Shown here piece after piece: positions 50,359-60,017 of a DNA stretch of 64,000 bases. The notes beneath the pieces were generated by a model. It was not told where the DNA came from. It saw only the letters and a list, made by a program, of their open reading frames with translations, and did no database searches. The translations under genes were made by a program, and so were the position numbers. Position 1 is the stretch's first letter. Each line of letters opens with the position of its first letter. Source of the DNA: Bacteroidota bacterium. GTDB lineage: Bacteria; Bacteroidota; Bacteroidia; Bacteroidales; UBA1715. The DNA is taken from positions 16,308 through 80,307 of the forward strand of contig WQTX01000003.1 in assembly GCA_009786075.1 (NCBI GenBank). Direction: 5' to 3'.

Positions 50359-51750
50359 ATGAATCTCGATTTACAAACATATTTTACCAACGAACTCCAA
50401 GGAATTACTTCGGGAGAGGAATTGTGCGCATCGTTGCAAACAACAAGCCCAACAAGTATTCGAGTAAATCCAAATAAAATAACACAAACGTTGTCTTTAG
50501 AGCAGGTGGCATGGTGCGAACAAGGCTACTATTTACCACAACGCCCAAAATTCACGCTCGACCCTGCGTTTCATGCCGGAGCATATTATGTGCAAGAGGC
50601 TTCTTCCATGTTTTTGGAGCAGATTGTAAAACCGTTGGCTGTTCGTCCGCTTAAAGTGCTCGATTTGTGTGCCGCTCCGGGTGGAAAATCAACGCAATTG
50701 ATTTCGCTTATGCAGCGTGGCAGCGTGCTTGTGGCAAATGAAGTGATTCAATCGAGGGCGCAGATTTTGTCGGAAAATCTCATCAAATGGGGGAAATCGA
50801 ATTGCGTAGTAACCAACAACGACCCCAAAGATTTCGGGTTTTTAGAAGGATTTTTCGATATTGTGGCGGTTGATGCGCCTTGTTCGGGTGAAGGAATGTT
50901 TCGCAAAGACCCTGCTGCTATCGGTGAATGGAGCGAGACACATGTGGATTTGTGCAGCAAACGCCAAACTCGCATTTTGTACGACATTTGGAATTGTGTG
51001 GCTCCGGGTGGAACTTTGATTTACAGCACCTGTACGTTCAATCAGAAAGAAAACGAAGATGTGATTGCCAATTTCCTGCAACAAACCGGAGCAGAATGTA
51101 AGCATATTCCGTTGCAAAAAGAATGGAATGTGGTAGAACACGAAAAAAACGGAGCCGTGTGTTACCGGTTTTTTCCACACAAAGTGCAGGGCGAGGGTTT
51201 TTGCGTAAGCGTTATACAAAAACTTGCCGGTAAAGAATTTGAACCGCCGCGTAAACAGGCGCAAAGCAAGGCAATATCTATTATTCCACAAAAAAACAGA
51301 CTTCATTATTCCAATTTGGTAAACGACGAAAGTGTGGTATATGAACGGCACGCGGGAATAATATGGTCGTTTTCAAAAGAATATCGCAAATTTTTGCTCG
51401 ATATTTTTGCACATTGCCGAGTGGTGCATGCCGGTATTCCGCTGGTAGAAACTATTGGGCACAAACTCAATCCCCTGCCCGGATTGGCATTTGCAAGCAG
51501 TTTCAATCAAACTATTTTACCAAAATACGAGATTGATTTACCAATCGCCCTACGTTATTTTAAAAAAGAAGCATTGACACTCGAAAATTTGCCGTCGAAA
51601 GGCTGGATACATCTTGTATATAAAGGTATTTCAATAGGCTTTGTTAAAAACATTGGGAATAGAGCGAATAATCCCTACCCTGCGGCGTGGGCTATTAAAA
51701 TGAATTTGCAGGAGGAATTGATGTGGTCGGTTGTCAATATGCCAATGTGA
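50359..51750 (+). CDS. rsmF: RsmF-like 16S rRNA m5C methyltransferase
   Basis: 463 residues of the NOL1/NOP2/sun family: 'VLDLCAAPGGKSTQL' (SAM site), 'VAVDAPCSGEGMFRK' and 'LIYSTCTFNQKENEDV' with the two catalytic Cys (PC and TC). The C-terminal PUA-like part and length fit RsmF. It methylates a cytosine of 16S rRNA. The last codons and the stop are formed by a 'GCCAATGTG' repeat. Confidence 0.85.
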   Translation: MNLDLQTYFTNELQGITSGEELCASLQTTSPTSIRVNPNKITQTLSLEQVAWCEQGYYLPQRPKFTLDPAFHAGAYYVQEASSMFLEQIVKPLAVRPLKVLDLCAAPGGKSTQLISLMQRGSVLVANEVIQSRAQILSENLIKWGKSNCVVTNNDPKDFGFLEGFFDIVAVDAPCSGEGMFRKDPAAIGEWSETHVDLCSKRQTRILYDIWNCVAPGGTLIYSTCTFNQKENEDVIANFLQQTGAECKHIPLQKEWNVVEHEKNGAVCYRFFPHKVQGEGFCVSVIQKLAGKEFEPPRKQAQSKAISIIPQKNRLHYSNLVNDESVVYERHAGIIWSFSKEYRKFLLDIFAHCRVVHAGIPLVETIGHKLNPLPGLAFASSFNQTILPKYEIDLPIALRYFKKEALTLENLPSKGWIHLVYKGISIGFVKNIGNRANNPYPAAWAIKMNLQEELMWSVVNMPM

Positions 51751-51872
51751 TAATGTGCCAATAAGTTAATGTGCCAATGTGCCAATAAGTCAATTGGCTG
51801 ACGCACAAATTTATTTTATTGGCACATTGGCATATTATCACATTGGCATATTGGCACATTGGCATATTCAAA
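51738..51872. repeat. GCCAATGTG palindromic repeat at the rsmF 3' end
   Basis: Units 'ATATGCCAATGTGATAATG' face complementary 'TTGGCACATTGGCATATTAT' around a loop with 'GCTGACGCAC'. The rsmF stop (51748-51750) is inside the left arm. It may act as terminator. Confidence 0.75.
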
Positions 51873-51958
51873 AACATTTTCCAAAAACCCTATTTCATTA
51901 CAAAAAAAAATGTTTCTTTGCAAAATTATTGTAACCATCAGAGATATACGTAAGCACT

Positions 51959-53377
51959 ATGAAAAACACCTATTTTAATTTGATTGAACAAAGTTTTTAC
52001 TTTCCCCAAGAAGGTTTCGACCTCCGCGACGGTTTTTTATCGTTTCAAGGCGTGTCGTTAAAATATTTGATTGACAAATATGAAACTCCGTTCAGGTTTA
52101 TTTATTTGCCGAAAATTGGCGAACAAATTAAAAAGGCGCGCAATCTTTTCAATAAAGCTATAAAATATTATAACTACAAAGGGTCGTATCAATATTGCTA
52201 TTGCACCAAATGCAATCACTTTTATCACGTGATAAACGAAGCATTGAAACACAATGTGAATTTGGAAACCTCGTCGTCGTTCGACATTGATTTGATACTG
52301 AAATTGTATCAAGAAAAAAAGGTTGATAAATCGTTGATTGTTATTCACAACGGTTACAAAACCGAAGATTATTTGAAAAAAATAATCCTTTTGCGTGATT
52401 TGGGTTTCAAAAACACCACCACTATTTTAGATAGCACCGAAGAATTGAACCGTTTGGAAAAAGTGCTGGGACGCAAAAAAATTCAAATCGGTTTGCGCAT
52501 GGCAATCGACGAGGAATCGCAATCGGCATATTATACTTCACGATTAGGCATTCGCCACAACGAAATTGTGCATTTTTACAACAAACGCATAAAAAACAAA
52601 AAGAATTTGGAACTCAAAATGTTGCATTTCTTTGTAGATTCGGGCATAAAAGACAGTTTGTACTATTGGGGCGAATTTCAAAAAGCATTGAAATTGTACA
52701 TTAATTTGAAAAAACAATGCGAAAGTTTGGATTCATTCGATTTGGGCGGCGGTTTTCCTATTCGCAACCATTTGGGATTTGAGTACGATTACGAATATAT
52801 GATAGGCGAAATTATTAAGAACATAAAAGAAGCCTGCGCCAAAGAAAAAATAAGCGACCCGCACATTTACACCGAATTTGGTAAATATACCGTGGGCGAA
52901 AGCGGTGCAATCATATTCAAAGTACTCGAACAAAAGCAACAAAACGATACCGAAAGTTGGTACATCATAAACAATAGTTTGATGAACACCATTCCCGATG
53001 CGTGGTCAATTCACGAGAAATTTATTTTGCTGCCTATCAACAAATGGGACAACGAATACAAACGGGTAAACATTGGCGGCATTAGCTGCGACCACTCCGA
53101 TTATTACAATTCCGAAGATTTAAACCAAGAAGTAATGCTCCCGGCATATTCCGAACGGGAAAAAGACCCCCTTTATATTGGCTTTTTCCACACCGGCGCA
53201 TATCAAGATTCCATAAGCGGTTATGGCGGTATAAAACACTGCTTAATTCCTTCGCCCAAACACATTATAATCGACCGTGATGAAACCGGTAATATTATAG
53301 ATTATGTGTATCGTGAGGAGCAGTCGGCTGATGCTATGTTTAAGATTTTGGGGTATAATCGGGAGGAGAATAATTAA
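51959..53377 (+). CDS. Arginine decarboxylase-like PLP enzyme
   Basis: 472 residues with the alanine racemase-like barrel of fold-type III decarboxylases: PLP lysine in 'YCYCTKCNHFYHV', glycine-rich 'FDLGGGFPIRN' and a C-terminal acceptor motif 'SCDHSDYYN' in the position of the catalytic Cys-x-x-Asp. This fits Bacteroidota arginine decarboxylase of the speA-like type that leads to agmatine and polyamines, but diaminopimelate or ornithine specificity cannot be excluded. Convergent with asd, 2 nt apart. Confidence 0.72.
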   Translation: MKNTYFNLIEQSFYFPQEGFDLRDGFLSFQGVSLKYLIDKYETPFRFIYLPKIGEQIKKARNLFNKAIKYYNYKGSYQYCYCTKCNHFYHVINEALKHNVNLETSSSFDIDLILKLYQEKKVDKSLIVIHNGYKTEDYLKKIILLRDLGFKNTTTILDSTEELNRLEKVLGRKKIQIGLRMAIDEESQSAYYTSRLGIRHNEIVHFYNKRIKNKKNLELKMLHFFVDSGIKDSLYYWGEFQKALKLYINLKKQCESLDSFDLGGGFPIRNHLGFEYDYEYMIGEIIKNIKEACAKEKISDPHIYTEFGKYTVGESGAIIFKVLEQKQQNDTESWYIINNSLMNTIPDAWSIHEKFILLPINKWDNEYKRVNIGGISCDHSDYYNSEDLNQEVMLPAYSEREKDPLYIGFFHTGAYQDSISGYGGIKHCLIPSPKHIIIDRDETGNIIDYVYREEQSADAMFKILGYNREENN

Positions 53378-53379
53378 TA

Positions 53380-54396
53380 TTATTTTACAACCCCTTCATT
53401 AATCAAATACTCCGCAATCTGCACCGCATTTAGCGCAGCACCTTTACGAATTTGGTCGCTTACGCACCAGAATGTAATACCATTGGGATTAGCCAAATCT
53501 TTACGAATACGCCCCACATACACATCGTCTTTTCCGGCAAGGTTAAACGGCATTGGGTATTCTTTTCCGGCAGGATTGTCAATCACGGTAATTCCTTGCA
53601 TTTTTTCGCACTCGGCGCGGAAGGCTTCGGGCGATACGGGTTCTACGGTTTCTGCCCAAATTGATTCGCTATGTGCACGCATTACCGGTACACGCACGGT
53701 GGTTGCGCTCACTTGAATGTCGGAGTGCATAATTTTGCGCGTTTCGTTAAACATTTTCATTTCTTCTTTGGTGTAGCCGTTGTCGGTAAACACATCGATA
53801 TGCGGAATTACATTGAACAAAATTTGGTGTGCAAATTTTTCAACGGTCAATTCTTTTCCGGCAACAAAATCTTTCACTTGTTGTTCCAATTCTGCCATAC
53901 CCATAGCTCCTGCACCGCTCGCCGATTGGTACGAAGAAACGTGAACACGGGTAATGTGCGATAAATTTTCAAGAGCTTTTAACGCTACCACCATTTGAAT
54001 TGTGGTGCAATTTGGGTTGGCAATAATGCGGCGAGGCGCATTTTTTGCATCGGCGGCATTTACTTCGGGCACTACAAGCGGTACATCTTCGTCCATACGG
54101 AATGCGCTTGAGTTGTCAATCATAATTGCGCCGTATTTTGTAATTGTGTCGGCAAACTCTTTTGAAGTGCTTGCGCCTGCCGATGTTAGGGCTATATCTA
54201 CATCTTTAAAATCGTCGTTGTGTTGTAATTCCTTCACGGTGTAGGTTTTGCCTTTTACCGTGTAGGTTTTGCCAGCACTCCGTGCCGAACCAAATAATAC
54301 TAACTCATCATAAGCAAGATTGCGAGTTTCGAATATTCGCAAAAATTCTTGTCCTACGGCGCCACTTACGCCAACGATTGCAATTTTCATTTTCAA
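53380..54396 (-). CDS. asd: Aspartate-semialdehyde dehydrogenase
   Basis: 338 residues: NADP site '[15 protein letters not shown]', the active-site Cys in '[15 protein letters not shown]', '[13 protein letters not shown]' and '[14 protein letters not shown]'. It makes aspartate semialdehyde for the lysine/DAP, threonine and methionine branches. A six-residue duplication '[16 protein letters not shown]' near residue 45 is a DNA-level tandem repeat. Promoter TATTTTTG 34 nt upstream. Confidence 0.93.
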   Translation of the reverse strand: MKMKIAIVGVSGAVGQEFLRIFETRNLAYDELVLFGSARSAGKTYTVKGKTYTVKELQHNDDFKDVDIALTSAGASTSKEFADTITKYGAIMIDNSSAFRMDEDVPLVVPEVNAADAKNAPRRIIANPNCTTIQMVVALKALENLSHITRVHVSSYQSASGAGAMGMAELEQQVKDFVAGKELTVEKFAHQILFNVIPHIDVFTDNGYTKEEMKMFNETRKIMHSDIQVSATTVRVPVMRAHSESIWAETVEPVSPEAFRAECEKMQGITVIDNPAGKEYPMPFNLAGKDDVYVGRIRKDLANPNGITFWCVSDQIRKGAALNAVQIAEYLINEGVVK

Positions 54397-54430
54397 TTTA
54401 TTTTTTAATTTTACAAAAAATTTTACACCA

Positions 54431-54438
54431 CAAAAATA
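54431..54438 (-). promoter_or_regulatory. Predicted promoter -7 element of asd
   Basis: TATTTTTG on the minus strand, 34 nt before the start. The divergent gene at 54449 begins 10 bp away. Confidence 0.5.
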
Positions 54439-54448
54439 TACTTTTCTT

Positions 54449-56884
54449 ATGAAAATAAAAATCGTTCTTACATTTTCTCTTTGTTTTTTTATATATCATG
54501 CTTCGGCGCAGTTTTTTTGCGAAGATTTTTCATTGTCGAAAATTCCCACAGCCTATTCCACCGGCTCGTTTGAGGGCAACAATAAACTTGTGTGGAATTA
54601 CGTAAACGCGCGAGGCAATCAAAAAACCACAGCGAGCAACAATGCCGCCATAAGCCTGAACAAAGCCGCTAATGCTTGTGTGTTTTCCGATACCATTCGC
54701 AACGGTATTCGCTCGCTTTCGTTTGAATGGGAGCAGACTTTAACCACCAATTGCGCAGCCAATGTGTATATCAACGATAGTTGCGTGGGGGTTTTGGTTT
54801 CTACGGCTCAACAAAAAATTACACAATATTTTGAACTCGACGGCATCAATATTCCTGGCGACTGCGTGATACGAATTGCGCAACAAAAATCCACTTCGGG
54901 GCAAATAACTATTGATAATATTTGCTTTGAATATGCCGAAAAACCTCTTTTCCCGTTTGAATTAAAACAAGTGGAACAAACGGAAGAACAAATAAAACTT
55001 ACCTATAATTATGCTGTTTCGCAAGCAACTATTTACACGCAACCAGTGGAGTTTTTATCTTCACTATTTATTGATAGCACAGATATTTCCATACAATTGA
55101 ATAGTGCGCTTTGCGGCGAATTTTCAATTTATATTACCAATGTGTGCGATACAAGCGTAATTGCACGTTGCGCGCCCGACACTTCGTGGACAATCACGCA
55201 ATTTGCCCCAATTCAGGCAAACGATATTGTGTTCAGCGAAATTATGATTGCGCCTTCCGCCGAATATGGACTGCCCAATTATGAATATATTGAACTGTAT
55301 AATAGGAGTAATTGCATTGTGCAACTTGCAGATTTAGAGCTGATTGTAGGGTTAAATGCCTATTCGTTGCCGGATTATATTTTACAGCCGCAGTCGTTTG
55401 TGTATATTATTTCAAATAATGCTGCGGTGCACATTTCCTCGCCCGAAAATGTGTGTTTTATACGCTCATTTCCTGCATTGCACAACACTTCGCAAACGCT
55501 TGCGTTGCGAAGCCCCCTCCCGACCTCCCCCTCAATGGGAGGAGAAATACAAGACAAACAACTGATAACCTCACTCACGTATAGCAACGAATGGTACGGC
55601 TCGGCGTTTAAAAAGCAACAGGGCGGTTGGAGTATCGAAAAAATCGACCTCAACAATCTTTCGGAATTACCCACAAATTGGCGGGCAAGCGAAAGTTACA
55701 AAGGCGGCACGCCGGGGGCGGCAAATTCCGTTGCGGCGCATAATCCCGACAGAACAGAGCCACGCATAGAAACGGTTTTTGTGCTGAACGACACAACTTT
55801 GTACATTACCGTCAACAAAGCTCTTCCTATCGAAAAAGTATTCGAAAGCTGTTCGTTTTCAGACGGTAATTTCTTTCGCAGCATGGAACATACCGATTAC
55901 AAAGCAACAAAATTTACGGCAAAACTTGCCAATCCGTTGGAACGAGGCGTGTTGTATCGATTATTTATTGATTTAAGTGATTTTGCAGGAAATTTTGGAA
56001 CACAAGAGTATATTGATTTTGCCTTTGCCGATAGTTTATTCAAACGCAATGCCGTGATTTTCACAGAAATACTCTTTCACACTTCGGTGCAGAACGAAAA
56101 ATTTATAGAATTGTACAACAACTCCAATTCTTATTTTAATTTCGCCGAAATGTATTTAACCAACATTGACACAGCCAACAACGATTTGAAAACCATGTAT
56201 AAATTAAGCAATGAGCCGCTTTTATTTCCACCGCATACATACGCCGTTGTCAGCCGTAACGCTGCACTGTTGCAGGCGCAAAGCGATTGTTTCGGCAAAG
56301 CGCTATTTATACAGCCGGCAAATATGCCAAGTTTGGCGCAAACGAAAGGAACCTTGCTTTTGGCAAATAAATGGGGGCAAACGATTGACTCGCTGTGTTA
56401 TTTTGCAACGTGGCATTCGCCTTATTTGGCATCAAAAATTGATGTCTCGCTTGAACGGTTGGATTTTCAAAAACCGGCTCATTCGGCAAGCAATTGGCAT
56501 TCGGCAGCATTGAATTCTGAACGGAATCACAGCGCAGGTTGCGAAAATTCGCATACTCTGAGCGGAGCAAGTTCAAACGGTTTCTCGCTCGAAAAACCAA
56601 ACGTGCACCCCGCCGAACCTTTGTATGAACAAGCAATTATCAATTATTCGCTGCCTTTCGACGAAACGCACACACTTACAATCCGTATATTTTCGTCATC
56701 GGGGCAATTGATAAAAACCCTCGCCAACAATCAAATTCCGGCTTCCGAAGGCAGTATTACATGGGATTGCACAAACAACAACAATGAACTTGTTGATGCA
56801 GGTATTTATATTGTTGCTATTGAATTGTTTCGCAATGGGAAAAAACACACGAGCGAAAGACTTGTGTGTACGGTGCTGCGGTAA
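54449..56884 (+). CDS. T9SS-type secreted protein with lamin-tail domains
   Basis: From ATG 54449 ('[11 protein letters not shown]') the signal peptide ends 'YHASAQ'. Two lamin-tail-like domains are visible ('[11 protein letters not shown]...YIELYNRS' and '[11 protein letters not shown]...FIELYNNS'). The C-terminus ('[20 protein letters not shown]', '[20 protein letters not shown]') is a FlgD/T9SS-like sorting domain. Likely a cell-surface or secreted adhesin or nuclease-associated protein. '[12 protein letters not shown]' at ~residue 355 comes from a C/G-rich repeat. The track start (54320) lies in the asd region and is rejected. Confidence 0.78.
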   Translation: MKIKIVLTFSLCFFIYHASAQFFCEDFSLSKIPTAYSTGSFEGNNKLVWNYVNARGNQKTTASNNAAISLNKAANACVFSDTIRNGIRSLSFEWEQTLTTNCAANVYINDSCVGVLVSTAQQKITQYFELDGINIPGDCVIRIAQQKSTSGQITIDNICFEYAEKPLFPFELKQVEQTEEQIKLTYNYAVSQATIYTQPVEFLSSLFIDSTDISIQLNSALCGEFSIYITNVCDTSVIARCAPDTSWTITQFAPIQANDIVFSEIMIAPSAEYGLPNYEYIELYNRSNCIVQLADLELIVGLNAYSLPDYILQPQSFVYIISNNAAVHISSPENVCFIRSFPALHNTSQTLALRSPLPTSPSMGGEIQDKQLITSLTYSNEWYGSAFKKQQGGWSIEKIDLNNLSELPTNWRASESYKGGTPGAANSVAAHNPDRTEPRIETVFVLNDTTLYITVNKALPIEKVFESCSFSDGNFFRSMEHTDYKATKFTAKLANPLERGVLYRLFIDLSDFAGNFGTQEYIDFAFADSLFKRNAVIFTEILFHTSVQNEKFIELYNNSNSYFNFAEMYLTNIDTANNDLKTMYKLSNEPLLFPPHTYAVVSRNAALLQAQSDCFGKALFIQPANMPSLAQTKGTLLLANKWGQTIDSLCYFATWHSPYLASKIDVSLERLDFQKPAHSASNWHSAALNSERNHSAGCENSHTLSGASSNGFSLEKPNVHPAEPLYEQAIINYSLPFDETHTLTIRIFSSSGQLIKTLANNQIPASEGSITWDCTNNNNELVDAGIYIVAIELFRNGKKHTSERLVCTVLR
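55511..55546. repeat. C/G-rich repeat end inside the lamin-tail gene
   Basis: AGCCCCCTCCCGACCTCCCC followed by CTCAATGGGAGGAG, the same half-element as at 22844, in frame. Confidence 0.75.
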
Positions 56885-56955
56885 CAAGCACCGTAGCCTT
56901 AGCTCAACGGGGGAAAATTTATACAATATTCAAAATAGTACCAACCGTGTACTCC

Positions 56956-57876
56956 CTATTTCAATGTCTCAATTTCTTTCAGCGAAAGTCCGGTTATTTG
57001 AGAAATGGTTTCTACCGATAAACCAGCTCGTAAACTGTTGCGGACAACTTCAAAACGTTCTTCAACTCGCCCAATAGCTTCGCCCTCCGCCTTTGCCGTA
57101 TCTATACTATTCTGCAAATCTCGAAGTCCTTCCGCACGTCCCTCCGCCTTAGCCGTATCTATACTATTCTGCAAATCTCTGTACGAATTTAAACTGTCAA
57201 TATAATCTTGATATTCATCTTCGGTTAATTTCGCTATCTCGGCTACCGAAAACATCTTCTCGAAAATGCGTTCGCGTAGTTTGTCGGGAATATTCTCTAA
57301 TCGTTTCAGATTTTTCAATACATACATCCACTTTTCAAAACGTGTTTCCAACTCTTCGGCACTCTTGGTAAATTTCGGCATTTCCAAGTAGATAAAGGTC
57401 AACTTATCGTAAAAAATCTTGTGCGTTTCAATATCTGTCAGCATTACATCGTAACGGTACTTTTCTGTATTATGCTTGTCTTCATCAAATACAAAATTCA
57501 AAATCGCAATCGTATATATTGCCTTCAATTCAAAACTCCAATCGCCCGGAATAGCTTGTTGAACTATCGGGAATGTGCTGTAATACAACGTTCGGTCTTT
57601 AAAAAATGTCTGTTTCGTTTTTTGAAGTTCTACGATAAATTTCTCACCTTTTTCGTTTTCACAATAAAGGTCAAAAACTGCTTTACGCGATTCTTCCGAA
57701 ATACCTAATCGCTCTGTTTTTAAATACGATAACGATACAATTTTACCTTCTTCCGTATGAAGAAGTTCATTCAAAAAATCCAACAACAATTCTTTATTAC
57801 ACTCTTCTCCGAATAATTTCTTAAAACCAAAATCGGTAAAAGGGTCTATGTATCTGTCTTTCAATCTTTCTTGCAT
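56956..57876 (-). CDS. Rpn/PD-(D/E)XK nuclease-family putative transposase
   Basis: 306 residues. N-terminal 'IDPFTDFGFKKLFGEE' and 'ESRKAVFDLYCENEKGEKFIVELQ' (in part; D-E-Q core) are typical of the Rpn-like 'PD-(D/E)XK nuclease family transposase' multicopy genes of Bacteroidales. The C-terminus has a 19-residue tandem repeat ('RDLQNSIDTAKAEG' twice). It has its own promoter. Whether the gene moves as an element is unknown; no terminal inverted repeats are seen around it. Confidence 0.82.
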   Translation of the reverse strand: MQERLKDRYIDPFTDFGFKKLFGEECNKELLLDFLNELLHTEEGKIVSLSYLKTERLGISEESRKAVFDLYCENEKGEKFIVELQKTKQTFFKDRTLYYSTFPIVQQAIPGDWSFELKAIYTIAILNFVFDEDKHNTEKYRYDVMLTDIETHKIFYDKLTFIYLEMPKFTKSAEELETRFEKWMYVLKNLKRLENIPDKLRERIFEKMFSVAEIAKLTEDEYQDYIDSLNSYRDLQNSIDTAKAEGRAEGLRDLQNSIDTAKAEGEAIGRVEERFEVVRNSLRAGLSVETISQITGLSLKEIETLK

Positions 57877-57901
57877 GGTCGGTATGTTTTATTGTACGAT
57901 G

Positions 57902-57909
57902 CAAATATA
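57902..57909 (-). promoter_or_regulatory. Predicted promoter -7 element of the Rpn-like gene
   Basis: TATATTTG on the minus strand, 26 nt before the start. Confidence 0.5.
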
Positions 57910-57982
57910 CAATATTTTTATTTGTGCGAAAGCGCGAAAAGCACGAAAGGGCGAATTTTTGCTGCAAAGGTAAATTTTTAAT

Positions 57983-58015
57983 CCCCGTTCAGCGGCGATG
58001 CAACCGCGCCGTTGC
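57983..58015. repeat. CCCCGTTC palindrome-related repeat
   Basis: CCCCGTTCAGCGGCGATGCAACC is 21/23 identical to the left arm of the palindrome into which MITE copy 2 is inserted (59802-59824). Confidence 0.65.
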
Positions 58016-58037
58016 TTTATCATTACAGGTTTTACTA

Positions 58038-58916
58038 TTATTTGTTAAACCGTAAACCAACAGACAATTTTACTGTTCCAAGCCCTTCAAAATTATTGTC
58101 GGGTATTGTTTCATTTGTTGTTATTCCATCTCTTGTTTGTGTAAAATTGTTGAAACTACCTCCCATTAATGAAAGTTTAAACCCAATACCAAAATTTTCA
58201 GAAAGTCCAATATCATAACCTATTGCCGTATTAACACCTACTGTGTTTGCGGTTAGTTTCATGCGTTCAACATTGTTGAAAAACAGTCTATCATTAAAAC
58301 CCATATAACCAAATCCAAATGCAAACAACCAACTATTTTTTTTCTGTGAATCAAAAAGTCGAATTATATAATTTGCTCCTATGTAATTGAATACTATTTT
58401 TTCGTGTAATCTGCCGTAATCCGTCACATTTCCGTCCGCATCTGTTATATAGCTACTTAAAGTATTTCCAAAAAATTGTTGTGAAAACATTGCCTCAATT
58501 CCCATACTTTCAGTAAAAAAATATGCTGCTTGCAGGTCGTAATGAAAACCCGGTCTCATTTTTCTGTAATGTTCCAGCCATGTCGCATTCAATCCGGGTG
58601 CCGGCTTTGCCGTTCGATAGTGCCAACCGCCGTCGATTGCAACTCGAAAGTGCGGAAAAATATCTTTAAGAGTATAATTAGCAGGCACTTCCGACACGGA
58701 AAAATAATCCTTTTGCTGCGTAGCAATTTGATTAGCAGGTAATAGCGTGTTTCTTATTTCCTCATTGTGTTTAAATGTGAAATAAATGTACTCTTTTGTT
58801 GTTTTTGTAATTTTACAGTTTATAGAATCGCCACTATGTGTTACGATTAAGTCTTGTGCTTGTACATTGCAGATAATTAAAAATATACCTGTTGAAATTA
58901 AAAATACTTTCTTCAT
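58038..58916 (-). CDS. Outer-membrane beta-barrel protein, hypothetical
   Basis: From ATG 58916 the signal peptide is 'MKKVFLISTGIFLIICNVQAQ' in part. Residues 22-95 have an SH3-like look ('LIVTHSGDSINCKITKTTKEYIYF' in part), common in Bacteroidota barrel proteins. The rest is beta strands ending 'VKLSVGLRFNK'. The upstream gene stops 4 nt earlier, an operon with the DUF2846-like lipoprotein. Confidence 0.7.
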   Translation of the reverse strand: MKKVFLISTGIFLIICNVQAQDLIVTHSGDSINCKITKTTKEYIYFTFKHNEEIRNTLLPANQIATQQKDYFSVSEVPANYTLKDIFPHFRVAIDGGWHYRTAKPAPGLNATWLEHYRKMRPGFHYDLQAAYFFTESMGIEAMFSQQFFGNTLSSYITDADGNVTDYGRLHEKIVFNYIGANYIIRLFDSQKKNSWLFAFGFGYMGFNDRLFFNNVERMKLTANTVGVNTAIGYDIGLSENFGIGFKLSLMGGSFNNFTQTRDGITTNETIPDNNFEGLGTVKLSVGLRFNK

Positions 58917-58920
58917 AATC

Positions 58921-59661
58921 TTATTTATTTTTCTTGTCTTTCTTTTGTTGAATAGCGTTAAATCCGGCTTTGCCTGTTGTGTTATCAACCATTTCGATAC
59001 TTGGACGACCAACAGCTACACCCATTTTTAGTCCACAAAGCACATAATATGTTTTTCCAAATTCAACATTGATTGGAATTTCCGCTTTAGTTTCCGTTCT
59101 TGCCCATAGAGTATTTAGTCCGCTTTTGTAAATTTTTATTGATTCACAAAAATTATTTGTAACCCGACAAATTACCGAATCGCCCAAATACAAATCATAA
59201 TTTACCAACGCTCCCTGCCCGCTTGGTCGGTAAACATTAATAATTGCATAATCTGCGCCAATCAAAGCACTGTCAATATCTGCCGTTTTTGCAATAGCCA
59301 TATAATTTTCAATATCGTCAACTTTCAATACGTCTGCCGTTATTCTATGGCAGGTACTCATAACATCGGGCAATTTATACTCCGTTATTTTCAAAGCATT
59401 CCCGCCAACTTTTCGTGCTTCTGTCTTTGCTTTATCAATCACAACAGCGTAATTACAATTTGTAGAAAAACCCGAATCGCCGACTTTAACTGTTCCTAAT
59501 TTTTCTGCGTTGGGCGGCGTTTCTTCGCCAAGATTAAAAACTCTTACTTCTTCCTTATAATCAAGCGGAGCGTATGTTTTCTGTATAGACGAAGTCAACC
59601 TTGCAGAACAGGAAGTCAAAAATAGAATACTTCCGATAATCAAAAAAACATTAATCTTCAT
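58921..59661 (-). CDS. Lipoprotein with DUF2846-like domain
   Basis: Lipobox 'ILFLTSC' (Cys ~18). The N-terminal ~120 residues contain 'NAEKLGTVKVGDSGFSTNC' and two Cys; residues ~135-235 ('IINVYRPSGQGALVNYDLYLGDS' in part, 'FGKTYYVLCGLKMGVAVGRP') match the DUF2846 strand pattern. Role unknown. Confidence 0.65.
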   Translation of the reverse strand: MKINVFLIIGSILFLTSCSARLTSSIQKTYAPLDYKEEVRVFNLGEETPPNAEKLGTVKVGDSGFSTNCNYAVVIDKAKTEARKVGGNALKITEYKLPDVMSTCHRITADVLKVDDIENYMAIAKTADIDSALIGADYAIINVYRPSGQGALVNYDLYLGDSVICRVTNNFCESIKIYKSGLNTLWARTETKAEIPINVEFGKTYYVLCGLKMGVAVGRPSIEMVDNTTGKAGFNAIQQKKDKKNK

Positions 59662-59801
59662 AAAAATTTCTATATTTCAGTTTATTATTCATTTATTTTT
59701 TTGTTCTGAATAGGAGGTGATTGAAAATTTACCAAAAATAGGAAATATTTTTTAGTGTACAACAAAAATCACATCTGTATTTCGTATGTTTGCGCAACAT
59801 T

Positions 59802-59980
59802 CCCCGTTCAACGGCGGTGCAACCCAATGTCATTAAGTTAAGAGATTTTTGAATACTGAGTCGCCAAATCTCATAGTATTTTTCTTGTTTTCTTCGTGTC
59901 TTTGTGTCTTCGTGTTTATAAAATATTTTGTTTGAATTCCTTAACTTAATGACATTGGGTGCAACCGCCGTCGAACGGGG
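59802..59980. repeat. CCCCGTTC/GAACGGGG palindrome interrupted by MITE copy 2
   Basis: The arms CCCCGTTCAACGGCGGT and ACCGCCGTCGAACGGGG (16/17 pairs) would form a hairpin with a tiny GCA loop if the MITE and one target copy were removed. The MITE lies in the loop. The rest of the 356-bp gap 59662-60017 holds no gene. Confidence 0.8.
59825..59957. mobile_element. MITE-like element, copy 2 (133 bp)
   Basis: 18-bp perfect terminal inverted repeats CAATGTCATTAAGTTAAG, flanked by a 9-bp direct repeat GGTGCAACC (59816-59824 and 59958-59966). The interior shares 'TCTTCGTGTTTAT' with copy 1 but lacks its internal hairpin. No ORF. Confidence 0.85.
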
Positions 59981-60017
59981 GTGTTGCGTCTCTTTTTCTT
60001 AACAATTATTTGTGTCT

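Noticed and set aside
56956-57876. Complete insertion sequence around the Rpn-like gene
   Set aside because: No terminal inverted repeats or target duplication seen at its borders.
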